A stretch of DNA of 64,000 bases, from assembly GCA_021173225.1 (NCBI GenBank), contig JAJOLK010000009.1, positions 1-64,000 of the forward strand, in the 5' to 3' direction. Source of the stretch: Phycisphaerales bacterium PN19_bin_20 (GTDB taxonomy: Bacteria > Planctomycetota > Phycisphaerae > Phycisphaerales > UBA1924). The notes under the pieces are model-generated. The model saw nothing but the letters and a program-made list of their open reading frames with translations. It did not search any database and had not been told where the DNA came from. Positions 41,692-50,564 of the stretch are shown here, one piece after another; within the stretch, counting starts at the first letter, position 1, and every line of letters begins with the position of its first letter. A program made the position numbers and the translations under genes.

Positions 41692-41697
41692 TACGCT
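41692..41697 (+). promoter_or_regulatory. TACGCT -10 candidate of the helicase gene
   Basis: TACGCT precedes ATG 41706 by 8 nt; no Shine-Dalgarno is visible. An identical hexamer lies 5 nt before the GTG of rsmB. Confidence 0.35.
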
Positions 41698-41705
41698 GGC
41701 GGTGC

Positions 41706-44420
41706 ATGGATGCCTTTGACGACATCGCGGCGGCGTTTGGTCCACTGCCCACAGGCGTTGGCAAGGGCGCTGCAAACAGCGGCGCGAACGGCGGGCGATC
41801 CGGGCCAACGCAGCCAGCGGACCGGACGCCTCAGCGCGAACTCGACCCCGCTCACGCGCACGGCGGGTTGGCTGGCATTGACCTGTTGGCCGGGCTGACC
41901 GAGAGCCAGCGCCGCGCCGTTGAGCACGTTGAAGGCCCGCTGCTGGTGCTGGCCGGGCCCGGCTCGGGCAAGACGCGGGTCATCACCCGGCGGATCGCGA
42001 ACCTGATCGGCATGGGCGTCCCGGCGTGGAACATTCTGGCGGTGACGTTTACCAACAAGGCCGCGGGCGAGATGAAGCACCGCGTTGACGCGCTGCTGCA
42101 CCCGGGCGCGGCGGCGGCGGGCGCGGCGCGTGGTGCCGCCCCGGCGCGCGGCGGCCCGTCGATCAGCACCTTCCACAGCCTGTGCGTGCGCCTGCTGCGC
42201 CGCTATGTTGAGCACAAGGACGTACGAGCGCTGGTCAACGGCGTGCCCGAGCAGAGTCTGGCCGAGCAGGGCGTGCTGCGCCCGGGCTTTACCGTCATGG
42301 ACGCGGACGACCAGGGCAAGCTTCTCAAGACGGTGCTGGCCGAGCTGCAGCTTTCGAGCACCAACTTTCCGCCGCGAAGCGTGCTGGAGGCGATCAGCAA
42401 GGCCAAGAACGAGCTGCTGGACGCGGGTGAGTTCGGTCAGCGCGCCAGCGACTTTTACACGCGGACGATCGCGCGCGCGTACGAGAAGTACCAGGCCCAG
42501 CTCCGCCAGGCCAACGCCTGCGACTTTGACGACCTGCTGATGCTCACGGCACGGATGCTGCGGACTGTCCCCTCGGTGCGGGCCGAGTGCCGGCGGCGGT
42601 TCCGGTTCATCCTCATCGATGAGTATCAAGACACCAACCGCTCGCAGCTTGTGATCGCGACGCTGCTGGCGGGCGACGGGAAGGACGCCACGGGCGCGCA
42701 GACCTCGGGCCCGAACATCTGCGTGGTGGGCGACCCAGACCAGTCTATTTACGCCTGGCGCGGGGCGGATATTACCAACATTCTCTCGTTCGAGGAGCAG
42801 TATCCCGGCGCGACGGTCATCGCTTTGGGCGAGAACTTCCGCAGCACCGAGCCGATCATCGCCGCGGCCGACCGGCTTATCCGGCGTAACACGCAGCGTC
42901 GGCACAAGCCGCTGGTCAGCACGCGCGGGGCGGGCGAGCAGATCGAGCTGGTCTTGACGCGTGACGAGCACCACGAGGCGCGGCTGGTGGTTGACTGGCT
43001 GCGGGCCCGCCTTGAGCAGGCCGCCCGCGACGGCCGAACGCTCTCGTGGAAGGACTGCGCGGTCTTCTACCGCACCAACGCGCTCTCACGCGTGATTGAA
43101 GACGCGATGCGCAGCGCCGCGATCCCCTACGTGATGGTCCGAGGCACGGCGTTCTTTCAGCGCGAAGAAGTCAGAACCGCCCTGGCCTACCTGCGCTGCG
43201 TGGCCAACCCTGACGACCGCGTCAGCATCGAGCGCGTCATCAACACCCCGGCCCGCGGCATCAGCGACAAAACCTGGGACGCGGTGGTCAGCCACGCCGC
43301 CGGCACCGGCATGAGCGTCCCGCAAGCCCTGGGACGGGCCCACGAGGTTGAGGGCCTGACGCCCCGCGCGGTCGCCGCCGTCGGCAAGTTTCTGGCCATG
43401 CTCAGCGCCTGGCGCAACCCACCCACCGAGGAGCTGATGGGCGCCGTCGCGCAGCCCTCGCTGGCCGAGCTGGTTGACAGTGTCGTCCGCGGCAGCGGGC
43501 TGCAGGAGCTGTACTCCAAAGAGGAAGACCGCGTCGAGAACCTCGCTGAGCTGGTTTCTTCTGCGGCTGACTTTGAGCAGCAGCTGCTGGGCGGGGCCTT
43601 TGAGCTTGAGGACGGGACCAACGCCGCCGACCGCGTCTGGTCGCTGGGCGAGAAACTCTCTGCCTACTTGGAACGCACCGCGCTGGTGGCCGACACTGAC
43701 GCGATTGATCCGCGCAGCGGGGCCGTCACGCTGATGACCTTGCACGCGGCCAAGGGCCTTGAGTACCCGGTGGTGGCGATGATCGGGCTTGAAGAGGGCT
43801 GCCTCCCGCACATCCGCGGCTTGGACGACCCGGCGGGGCTTGAGGAGGAACGCCGCCTGTGTTTCGTGGGCGTCACGCGTGCGATGGACCGCCTGCTGAT
43901 GACCAGCGCGAGCTTCCGCACGGTGCGCGGGCTGGCCGAGCGGACGATGCCGTCGAGGTTTCTTGAAGAGCTCAAGGGGCCGGGCGTGCGCATCAGCGAT
44001 CAGGGCTATGCCGTCGCTTCTAGCTTTGGTGGTGGCTTTGGTGGTGGCTCTGGTGGTGGCGGCTTTGATGGTGGTGGTGGCAGAGCCGGTCGGGGGCAGC
44101 GCAACGATGATGGGCCTGGGGTGGACATCGACGAGCTCGACCAGCGGACGGGCCAAAGCGATTCGCAAGATGATGCCTATGGCGGCGGGCCAGGCGACCC
44201 GCACAGAGACTTTGCCGCGGGCCGACGCAGCGGCGCAGGGGCGTCGCGCGGGCCCGGCGCGGGGCTGAGCCCCGGCAGCATCGTTCGCCACCCGCAGTTT
44301 GGCATGGGCGTGATCAAGAGCCTGACCCCCGGGGCCAACGCCCGTGTGCAGGTTGAATTCAAGCACGTCGGCCTCAAAACCCTCGTGCTGGAGTTCGCCC
44401 GCCTGGAGCGGATCCGCTAG
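41706..44420 (+). CDS. UvrD/PcrA-family superfamily 1 DNA helicase
   Basis: The product is 904 aa, longer than typical PcrA (~720-780). Motifs in order: LTESQRRAVEH, Walker A LAGPGSGKTRVITRR (~80-94), AVTFTNKAAGEMKHRV, ISTFHSLCVRLLRRY, Walker B LIDEYQDTN, VGDPDQSIYAWRGAD, GENFRST, MTLHAAKGLEYPVV and FVGVTRAM. The C-terminus has the PcrA-type beta domain SIVRHPQFGMGVIKS. Added length comes from an N-terminal linker, an Ala/Gly insertion after motif Ia, and a Gly/Asp-rich C-terminal linker with a 12-nt repeat. It unwinds DNA 3' to 5' in repair and replication. ATG 41706 is chosen; an in-frame ATG at 41646 overlaps the repeat array. Confidence 0.93.
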   Translation: MDAFDDIAAAFGPLPTGVGKGAANSGANGGRSGPTQPADRTPQRELDPAHAHGGLAGIDLLAGLTESQRRAVEHVEGPLLVLAGPGSGKTRVITRRIANLIGMGVPAWNILAVTFTNKAAGEMKHRVDALLHPGAAAAGAARGAAPARGGPSISTFHSLCVRLLRRYVEHKDVRALVNGVPEQSLAEQGVLRPGFTVMDADDQGKLLKTVLAELQLSSTNFPPRSVLEAISKAKNELLDAGEFGQRASDFYTRTIARAYEKYQAQLRQANACDFDDLLMLTARMLRTVPSVRAECRRRFRFILIDEYQDTNRSQLVIATLLAGDGKDATGAQTSGPNICVVGDPDQSIYAWRGADITNILSFEEQYPGATVIALGENFRSTEPIIAAADRLIRRNTQRRHKPLVSTRGAGEQIELVLTRDEHHEARLVVDWLRARLEQAARDGRTLSWKDCAVFYRTNALSRVIEDAMRSAAIPYVMVRGTAFFQREEVRTALAYLRCVANPDDRVSIERVINTPARGISDKTWDAVVSHAAGTGMSVPQALGRAHEVEGLTPRAVAAVGKFLAMLSAWRNPPTEELMGAVAQPSLAELVDSVVRGSGLQELYSKEEDRVENLAELVSSAADFEQQLLGGAFELEDGTNAADRVWSLGEKLSAYLERTALVADTDAIDPRSGAVTLMTLHAAKGLEYPVVAMIGLEEGCLPHIRGLDDPAGLEEERRLCFVGVTRAMDRLLMTSASFRTVRGLAERTMPSRFLEELKGPGVRISDQGYAVASSFGGGFGGGSGGGGFDGGGGRAGRGQRNDDGPGVDIDELDQRTGQSDSQDDAYGGGPGDPHRDFAAGRRSGAGASRGPGAGLSPGSIVRHPQFGMGVIKSLTPGANARVQVEFKHVGLKTLVLEFARLERIR
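44025..44060 (+). repeat. Three 12-nt repeats in the helicase linker
   Basis: TTTGGTGGTGGC twice, then TCTGGTGGTGGC, encoding FGGG-FGGG-SGGG before the C-terminal domain. Confidence 0.9.
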
Positions 44421-44502
44421 ACCCGGCCCGCCCGAACCCGCTCCGCCCGCCCAACACAGCCCGGCCATTCTTTACCGCCCAACACCGTCCAGTCCGGACC
44501 GC

Positions 44503-44508
44503 TAAACT
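44503..44508 (+). promoter_or_regulatory. TAAACT -10 candidate of dnaN
   Basis: TAAACT, then GGGGCCC, then ATG 44516: 7-nt spacing and no Shine-Dalgarno. No clear -35. Confidence 0.4.
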
Positions 44509-44515
44509 GGGGCCC

Positions 44516-45703
44516 ATGAAGGTCATCGCCGATCGTGCCGCTCTACTTGATGCCGTGAACACCGTTGCCTCGGTGGTCCCGCCGCGGTCCCCTTCGCCAG
44601 CGCTCTCGTGCCTGAAGCTGACGGCCAGCAAGCCCGACAAGGTCGGCGGGCTGGCGGTCCACGGGACCGACGCGGAGGTCGCCATCGCCCTTTCGCTCAC
44701 ACAGGTCGATGTTGTCCAGCCCGGGGTGGCGATCGTCTCGGCGGACCGGCTCAAGGCCGTGCTCAGCTCCATCGACGACGCCGACGCGCAGGTGACCCTG
44801 GAGCTTGATGTCGACAGCCTTAACATCAAGGGCTCGCGCTCGAGGTTCCGCCTCATGGCCTTCCCGGCGGCAGACTTCCCGCCCATGGCCGATTTGGCCC
44901 AGGCCCTTGCGGGCCCGACGCCCCCGCGCACCAACTTCATCGCCCCGTGCAGCACACTGCTGCGCCTGGTCGGGCGGACGAGCTTCGCCACCGCGCGCGA
45001 GACCAGCCGCTACGCGATCAACGGCGTGCTGCTGAAACGCGACGGCAAGAAGCTGGAGATGGTCGCCACCGACGGGCGCCGCCTCGCGCTCTGCCGCGCC
45101 ACACTCAAGGGCCCGGCGGGTGACGACAAGGGTGCGGCCGTCTCGTGCATTGTTCCGGGCAAGGCCCTGGGCCTGCTGCAGCGCGTGGCGCGTGACCCAG
45201 AAGCGCCCGCGCGCGTGCTCATCACCGACAACCGCGCGTTCTTCGCCTTCCACGACGACGGCGAGGCCAAGCCGGCCCGCGCGGTGGTCAGCACCACGCT
45301 GGTCGAGGGCGCCTTCCCCCCGTACGAAGACGTGATCCCCAAGGACCACGACCGCCGCATCTCCGCCAGCAAGGACGAGCTGGCCCGCGCCATCCGCCAG
45401 GCCAGCGTACTGACCAACGAGGAGTCGCGCGGGGTCAGGATGAACTTCGTCGCCGCCGAGAAGCTGCTGCGCCTCTCCAGCCGCGCGCCCGAGTTGGGCG
45501 AGAGCGAGATCGAGATGGGTTTGAGCGGGTTTGACGGCGCGGACATCGAGATCAGCTTCAACCCGCAGTTTATCGCCGAGGCGCTCAAGGCCATCGACGA
45601 GCCCGAGGTGCTCATCGAGCTGAAGGCCTCCAACAAGCCCGGACTCTTCCGCGCAGGCCCAGACTTTGTCTACGTCATCATGCCCGTAAGCCTGTCGTCC
45701 TAA
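44516..45703 (+). CDS. dnaN: DNA polymerase III beta subunit (sliding clamp)
   Basis: The product is 395 aa, slightly longer than the usual ~370. It carries the three-domain clamp pattern, with MKVIADRAALLDAVNTVASVV at the start, RETSRYAINGVLLKRDGKKL and VATDGRRLALCRA in the middle, and PGLFRAGPDFVYVIMPVSL at the end, the standard beta clamp C-terminus. It forms the dimeric processivity ring. The neighbours are the helicase gene (95 nt upstream) and a convergent APH-like gene; dnaA and recF are not seen nearby. Confidence 0.95.
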   Translation: MKVIADRAALLDAVNTVASVVPPRSPSPALSCLKLTASKPDKVGGLAVHGTDAEVAIALSLTQVDVVQPGVAIVSADRLKAVLSSIDDADAQVTLELDVDSLNIKGSRSRFRLMAFPAADFPPMADLAQALAGPTPPRTNFIAPCSTLLRLVGRTSFATARETSRYAINGVLLKRDGKKLEMVATDGRRLALCRATLKGPAGDDKGAAVSCIVPGKALGLLQRVARDPEAPARVLITDNRAFFAFHDDGEAKPARAVVSTTLVEGAFPPYEDVIPKDHDRRISASKDELARAIRQASVLTNEESRGVRMNFVAAEKLLRLSSRAPELGESEIEMGLSGFDGADIEISFNPQFIAEALKAIDEPEVLIELKASNKPGLFRAGPDFVYVIMPVSLSS

Positions 45704-45775
45704 GCGCTGGGCCCACCGAGCTCGCCCGGGAACCGACAGCGGCCGCGCGCTCGGCGCTGGCACCGATGGCCCGCG

Positions 45776-46846
45776 TCAGTGCGTTGCCAGCCTGATGTTC
45801 TTGCGAATGACCTCCATCGCCGCCGCCAGGTAGGCCCGATTGCCCTCGCGCTCAATCAGCGCCGGCACGCACGCCGCCGTCAGCACACGCCGCACGCACG
45901 CCAGGCGCCCGTAGTCATCGTCGCACGGCAGGCCCAGCTCGCGCCGATGCAGGCTCAGCTCGCTCACGGGGCTGACCCCGCCCAGGGCCTGCTCGCGCCC
46001 CCAGACCGTCCGCTCCAAATACAGCGCGTCCTCAACCCAGTGCCCCGGGTGCATCAGGGCCAGGTCGATCAGCACCATGGAGCCATCGGCCCGGCGCATC
46101 GCGTTGCCCGCGTGCAAGTCGCCGTGGCACCACGCGTTGACGGCACGCGACTCCCACCGGCGAAGCAGCACGGGCAGCACGCGGTGCACGGCCTTGAGCT
46201 GGTTGACCCAGTGCTGCGCCTCGGTACCGCTCACCAGCACGCCCCGATGTATCACCTCGCGCGAGCGAGACATCATCTTCTCAAAGTCGAACCGCTTGGG
46301 CTGATCCTGCTCGGTCAGCGGCTGCACGTCGCGCGCCGCGCGCTCAAAGCGGGCCGCCGCCGTGAGCATGTCGCGGACGTCATCGCCGCTCACGCTCGCG
46401 GGCGACAGCCCCACCGGCAATCGCTCCATCACGACCCACGCCAAGTCGTTGTCGCCCAGGGACGTTCCGTGCGCCAGCACGCGCGGCGTCACGCCACTTG
46501 AGCCACTACCTGCGCCCCCGCCTGCGTCCCCGCCTGATCCGTCTCCCGACAGCCGCACAGTCCAGCGATATTCGAGCGAGCCTACCGGCAGCTTGACCAC
46601 CACCGGCATCACCCGCCCATCCGCCCCGGTAAACTGCGCCGTCGCCGTGCCGCCGCCGCCGCGCTGATTCACCGACCGGAACCAGCGGATGTCGCCCAGG
46701 CACGACGGCCCACCACAGGCCTCAACCAGCGCGGGCTGCAGCGCGCGGAACAGCGCGTCGCCGCCGAGAGTCACGGGGAACGCCGGACCCGGCGAGGGGT
46801 TGTGGTGCGGAGGCTGGTTTGTGGCGTCGTTGCGGTCGTCGCTCAC
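45776..46846 (-). CDS. Aminoglycoside-phosphotransferase/fructosamine-kinase-like protein
   Basis: The product is 356 aa, a small-molecule kinase fold. The catalytic loop WCHGDLHAGNAMRRADGS and the metal-binding Asp in VLIDLALMHPGHWVEDALY are present, as is an N-lobe with VVVKLP (likely the ATP-contacting Lys). A Gly/Ser-rich insertion (~100-115) interrupts the N-lobe. The substrate is unknown; antibiotic resistance should not be assumed. The start overlaps the rsmA stop by 4 nt (ATGA), so it is cotranscribed with rsmA and the HAD phosphatase. Confidence 0.8.
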   Translation of the reverse strand: MSDDRNDATNQPPHHNPSPGPAFPVTLGGDALFRALQPALVEACGGPSCLGDIRWFRSVNQRGGGGTATAQFTGADGRVMPVVVKLPVGSLEYRWTVRLSGDGSGGDAGGGAGSGSSGVTPRVLAHGTSLGDNDLAWVVMERLPVGLSPASVSGDDVRDMLTAAARFERAARDVQPLTEQDQPKRFDFEKMMSRSREVIHRGVLVSGTEAQHWVNQLKAVHRVLPVLLRRWESRAVNAWCHGDLHAGNAMRRADGSMVLIDLALMHPGHWVEDALYLERTVWGREQALGGVSPVSELSLHRRELGLPCDDDYGRLACVRRVLTAACVPALIEREGNRAYLAAAMEVIRKNIRLATH

Positions 46847-47781
46847 GCCTGAAGTGTACTGCCAAACGGGGCGGTTGTGCGAGCAATCGCGAGCCGGAGG
46901 GCCTCAAACTGTTGAACGCTCAGCTCCTCAGGGCGCTGCTGGGGGCTCACCCCTTCGGGCCACCCGACCCGCCCCGGCGAAAGAGGCCCGAGAACCGCGC
47001 GCCCAAGGATCGAACCGAGCTGCTTACGCCGCTTGCTGAACAAGCCCTGACAAAAAGAGGCCAGTCCGCGCGGGTCGGCGGTCAAAGGCACCGCCCGGCG
47101 CGTCAGCAGCACCATCGCGCTGGTCACATCAGGCCTGGGCCAGAAGCACTCGGGCGGCAGCTTGGCCACCAGCCGCACCTCGGCCATCGACTGCGCAATC
47201 ACCCCCAGCAGCCCAAAGTCCTTACTCCCAGGCGGTGCCAGCAGACGATCCGCCACCTCACGCTGGATCGTCACCGCCTGCGAAACGCACGCGGGGTGGT
47301 CCAGCAGCAGCGAAAGCATCAGCGGCGTCGCCGCCCCATATGGCAGATTCGCCACCAGCTTGAATTTCTCACCCGGGCCCGCCCGCGCCGTTTCCAGCGC
47401 CTCAACCGCGGGCTTGCATAGCGTCTTGCCGGTCGTCGCCTCGCCAGTCAGCTCACTCAGCGGGCCCAAGCAGTCCGCCTGAACCAGCGTGAACCTTCCG
47501 GCGCTCTGCGGCAGCGCCACCGCCAGCCGCTCACTGAGCAGCTCAGCGAGCTGAACATCAAGCTCGCAGGCCACGACCCGCGCGCCGCGCTCCAGCAGCG
47601 CCTCGGTCAGAGCGCCGGTCCCGGGACCGACCTCCAGCACCAGCTCGCCCGCCTCAACGCCTGCGGCATCAATGAGCTTGCCGATGAGGTTCTTGTCGAT
47701 CAGGAAGTTCTGCCCCAGCGCGTGCCGCGGCCGCAAGCCGCGCAGCTCGAGCATCGCCTTGATCTCTGCCAGTGTCTGCAC
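46843..47781 (-). CDS. rsmA: 16S rRNA (adenine1518-N6/adenine1519-N6)-dimethyltransferase
   Basis: The product is 312 aa from GTG 47781. It has the KsgA/RsmA N-terminus RPRHALGQNFLIDKNLIGK, the AdoMet loop VLEVGPGTGALTEALLERGA and the catalytic NLPY in KLVANLPYGAATPL. GGTGA overlapping the preceding HAD stop supports the GTG; an in-frame ATG at 47820 lies inside the HAD gene. It dimethylates two adjacent adenines near the 3' end of 16S rRNA during 30S assembly. Confidence 0.93.
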   Translation of the reverse strand: MQTLAEIKAMLELRGLRPRHALGQNFLIDKNLIGKLIDAAGVEAGELVLEVGPGTGALTEALLERGARVVACELDVQLAELLSERLAVALPQSAGRFTLVQADCLGPLSELTGEATTGKTLCKPAVEALETARAGPGEKFKLVANLPYGAATPLMLSLLLDHPACVSQAVTIQREVADRLLAPPGSKDFGLLGVIAQSMAEVRLVAKLPPECFWPRPDVTSAMVLLTRRAVPLTADPRGLASFCQGLFSKRRKQLGSILGRAVLGPLSPGRVGWPEGVSPQQRPEELSVQQFEALRLAIARTTAPFGSTLQA

Positions 47782-47785
47782 GCGT

Positions 47786-48688
47786 TCACCACGCCCCGCT
47801 GAGCATCTGGTCAATGGCATGGGCGACGCCGGCCTCCTCGGCCTTGAGCGTGCGCCGCTGGGCCGCCGCCGTCACCGCCGGGATCGCGTTGCCCATCGCC
47901 ACCCCCAGCCCCGCGCCGGTGATCATGGGCAGGTCGTTGGCCTGGTCGCCAATGGCCGCGACCTGCTGGGCGCTGACGCCCTGGCGGTGCGCCAAACGCT
48001 GCAGCGCCTGCCACTTGTCGGCCCGAGGGTGGAACAGCTCAACAATGTGCACACTCTCAACGCCGCTGACGCGCCGCTCATCAGGCAGCAGCACCCCCTG
48101 AAAGTGCGCCATCGACGCCCGAGTTGCAAATCGCTTGGCCACGCTCGCCGCCAGCGCGTCAATCGGGTTGTTGGCGGCATACACGCCCACGCGCAGTGTG
48201 TCGTCGGGGTGCGGGTCGTCCTCGACAAAGGCCGCAAACCGCGTCCGCACGTTCATCTTCTTGAACCACCACTGGCTCGCGGGGTTGATCGCCTCAGGCC
48301 CAAATGGCGTGACGATCAAATAGTCGTAGCCCGTCTCGGCCGCGTCCTTGAGCAGCAGGGCGGGGTGGTCGTGCTCATGGACAAAGTCCACCGCGTGGGC
48401 CACGGTCTGGGCGTCCATCGCCGTCCGCTCGATGGTTGCCCCGGTCGCGGGATCACTCACCAACGCGCCGCCCCCGGTGATCACAGGCCCCGGGTGCCCG
48501 CTGGCCTCGTCGATCCGCGACAGCACCCCACGGCACTCGGGCAACGCACGCCCGGTGCAGACCACCACCGTCACCCCGGCGGCGTGGGCCCGCGCGATCG
48601 CTTCAAGATTCTCACGCGGCGGCTCGCCGTTGCGGTCCAGCAGCGTCCCATCAAGGTCGATCGCGATGATCCGGTAGCGCATCGTCAC
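47786..48688 (-). CDS. Cof-type HAD-superfamily phosphatase
   Basis: The product is 300 aa. Motif I is IIAIDLDGTLLDRNG, motif II VVVCTGRALP, motif III Lys is probably in ADKWQALQRLA, and motif IV is AAIGDQANDLPMI, all HAD type IIB. Such enzymes dephosphorylate sugar phosphates or flavin precursors; the substrate is not predictable. GTG 48688 is used (ATG 48682 is the next codon but one); TAACCT lies exactly 6 nt upstream. It heads the HAD-rsmA-APH operon. Confidence 0.9.
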   Translation of the reverse strand: MTMRYRIIAIDLDGTLLDRNGEPPRENLEAIARAHAAGVTVVVCTGRALPECRGVLSRIDEASGHPGPVITGGGALVSDPATGATIERTAMDAQTVAHAVDFVHEHDHPALLLKDAAETGYDYLIVTPFGPEAINPASQWWFKKMNVRTRFAAFVEDDPHPDDTLRVGVYAANNPIDALAASVAKRFATRASMAHFQGVLLPDERRVSGVESVHIVELFHPRADKWQALQRLAHRQGVSAQQVAAIGDQANDLPMITGAGLGVAMGNAIPAVTAAAQRRTLKAEEAGVAHAIDQMLSGAW

Positions 48689-48694
48689 GCCCGC

Positions 48695-48700
48695 AGGTTA
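48695..48700 (-). promoter_or_regulatory. TAACCT -10 candidate of the HAD-rsmA-APH operon
   Basis: Minus strand: TAACCT, GCGGGC, GTG at 48688. Spacing 6 nt; no Shine-Dalgarno and no clear -35. Confidence 0.4.
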
Positions 48701-48801
48701 GCCGGGTGGGGCGGGCTGCTGTTGGCGTCTCGCGCTAGCGCGACCGATTGCTTCACCGCATACCCCACACCGCTCTTCGCACACCGCACACCCCCACACA
48801 C

Positions 48802-50466
48802 TCATCCAATGATCAGCGCATTTCGGCCTTGGCGCTTGGCCTCCAGCAGCTTCGCGTCAGCCCGCGCGATCAGCTCATCGGGCGTGCGCCCGTCCCACGG
48901 GAAGGTCGCCAGCCCGCCGCTGACTGTCAGCCGCACCGGCAGCCCGGGCCCGAGCTTGGGGAAGCGGTGCTGCGCGATCTGCGTCTGGAAGCGCTGCGCG
49001 ATCGCCTCGACGCTGTCGGGGTGGCGCGTATTGGGCTCACGCGGGCCGCTGGGCTCGTAGAACACGACCACGAACTCATCGCCGCCGATACGGCAGACGC
49101 GGTCGTCGGGCCGGACCATCGACTTGAGCAGCCGAACGACCTCCTTGAGCAGCTCATCACCCGCAACGTGCCCAAGCCTGTCGTTGTAACCCTTGAACAA
49201 ATCAATATCGAAGATCATCACACTTACCATGCAGCGCCGGCGCGCGCTATCACTGATCGCGTGCGCCAAGAACCTGGTCAAGTAGCGCCGGTTGAACGCG
49301 CCCGTCAGCTCGTCGGTGATTGCGCTGATCCGGGCCTCGCCCAGCTCATCCCGCAGCGCCAGCACCTCGCCAAGCCACGTCGCCGCCGGCTCAAGCCGTG
49401 AGGCTGTCAGCGAGATGCTCGTAAGCTGCCCGAGCGTTCGCCCCGCGTGCGTTACCGCGACCTGCGCGCCCTGCGGCGTCGAGGGCTGATCGGCCCGCGC
49501 CGCCACGCCCGCGTCAAGCACGCCTGAGCCGACATAACCGGGGCCAACAAACGCCACGTCAGAACGCCCCAGCCGCTGGCGGATGCTGGCCAGCGCCGGC
49601 TCAAGCACGTCGCTGCCGCGCAGCAACGCCGCGACCACCGCGCGATCTTCGTTCCAAGTTGCGGGTGCCGTCGCTGGCAATGCGGGCGGCGTCAACGGCT
49701 GCGTGCCGCCACTCATCGGGCCGGCGCCCGTCGAGCTGTCGCCGCTTGACCGCATGCCAACGGGCGCTTGGCCCGCAAGCTCGCGGCGCGCGGGCTCATG
49801 CGCCACATGCCGCACCACCGGCGGTGCCACCGGTCGCGGCGGCTCGATCAACGAACCGAACTGCCCGCCGACAACCTCTGCTTGCGAGACCGACCCCGTC
49901 CCGAGCATCGGCCCCGAAAAGCCCGTAAACATCACGCTCTGCTGGACGCTCGCCTGCCCAGCCTGAGGATGCCCAGCCTGAGGATGCCCGACCTGCGCCA
50001 CCGGCACAGCCGAGATGCCCGAGTGCATGACCGCCTGCGCGCCAGAATGTCCCTGCAGCTGGCTCAGCCAGCGCGCCACCAGGTGTCGCACATCGTCGGC
50101 CCCCGCGCTGGTGCCAACCACGGCATCAAACCGCGGGTCACTCGCCGAGCCGCCGATGGGCAGCGCCGCCGCCAGCACGCTGGGCGTGCCAGGGCGGATC
50201 ACCTGCGCTGCGCTGGCCAGCTCGCGACCGTTCAAGCCCGCGGCTACATCCGCGCCGACGATGATCACCGCTTGCTCGGGCGATTCGTTATCGATCGGGT
50301 CCGCCAGCTCGCCCAACGCCTCGTGCGCGTTGCGCGCGCGAATCAACTCTACGTGCGGATCCTTGCGCAGCGCGGCGTCAAGGCCAGTGCGCCCCGCAAG
50401 GATGATCCGCAGCCGCTGTATCCCGCTGCGTGCGGCGTTTGGTTGCTGAAGCCGGTCGTAGGCCAT
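48802..50466 (-). CDS. GGDEF-domain diguanylate cyclase with a degenerate receiver-like N-terminus
   Basis: The product is 554 aa. The C-terminal GGDEF domain (~380-550) contains FDIDLFKGYNDRLGH and the active site RIGGDEFVVVF, and RPDD placed five residues before GGDEF forms an intact RxxD inhibitory site, so it should make c-di-GMP under feedback control. The N-terminal ~120 residues resemble a receiver fold (LRIILAGRTGLDAAL, AVIIVGADVAAGL) without a clear phospho-Asp. The middle has low-complexity linkers, including HPQAG pentads. GGAG lies 8 nt before ATG 50466. Confidence 0.92.
   Translation of the reverse strand: MAYDRLQQPNAARSGIQRLRIILAGRTGLDAALRKDPHVELIRARNAHEALGELADPIDNESPEQAVIIVGADVAAGLNGRELASAAQVIRPGTPSVLAAALPIGGSASDPRFDAVVGTSAGADDVRHLVARWLSQLQGHSGAQAVMHSGISAVPVAQVGHPQAGHPQAGQASVQQSVMFTGFSGPMLGTGSVSQAEVVGGQFGSLIEPPRPVAPPVVRHVAHEPARRELAGQAPVGMRSSGDSSTGAGPMSGGTQPLTPPALPATAPATWNEDRAVVAALLRGSDVLEPALASIRQRLGRSDVAFVGPGYVGSGVLDAGVAARADQPSTPQGAQVAVTHAGRTLGQLTSISLTASRLEPAATWLGEVLALRDELGEARISAITDELTGAFNRRYLTRFLAHAISDSARRRCMVSVMIFDIDLFKGYNDRLGHVAGDELLKEVVRLLKSMVRPDDRVCRIGGDEFVVVFYEPSGPREPNTRHPDSVEAIAQRFQTQIAQHRFPKLGPGLPVRLTVSGGLATFPWDGRTPDELIARADAKLLEAKRQGRNALIIG
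49956..50000 (-). repeat. 15-nt repeats in the GGDEF gene linker
   Basis: GCCCAGCCTGAGGAT twice without mismatch (49956, 49971), then a degenerate GCCCGACCTGCGCCA (49986). Encodes HPQAG-HPQAG on the minus strand. Confidence 0.9.
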
Positions 50467-50564
50467 GGTGATTGCTCCGATTACTGCGGGGCTCCGGCCC
50501 GTCTTACCCAACCCATCTGCTCCGACCCATCTCGTACGCTGCCAGCGTGCCGCGCGTGCGAACC

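Noticed and set aside
45776-46846. Antibiotic resistance gene
   Set aside because: The APH fold is shared by many small-molecule kinases. The operon with rsmA and a HAD phosphatase gives no sign of a resistance element.
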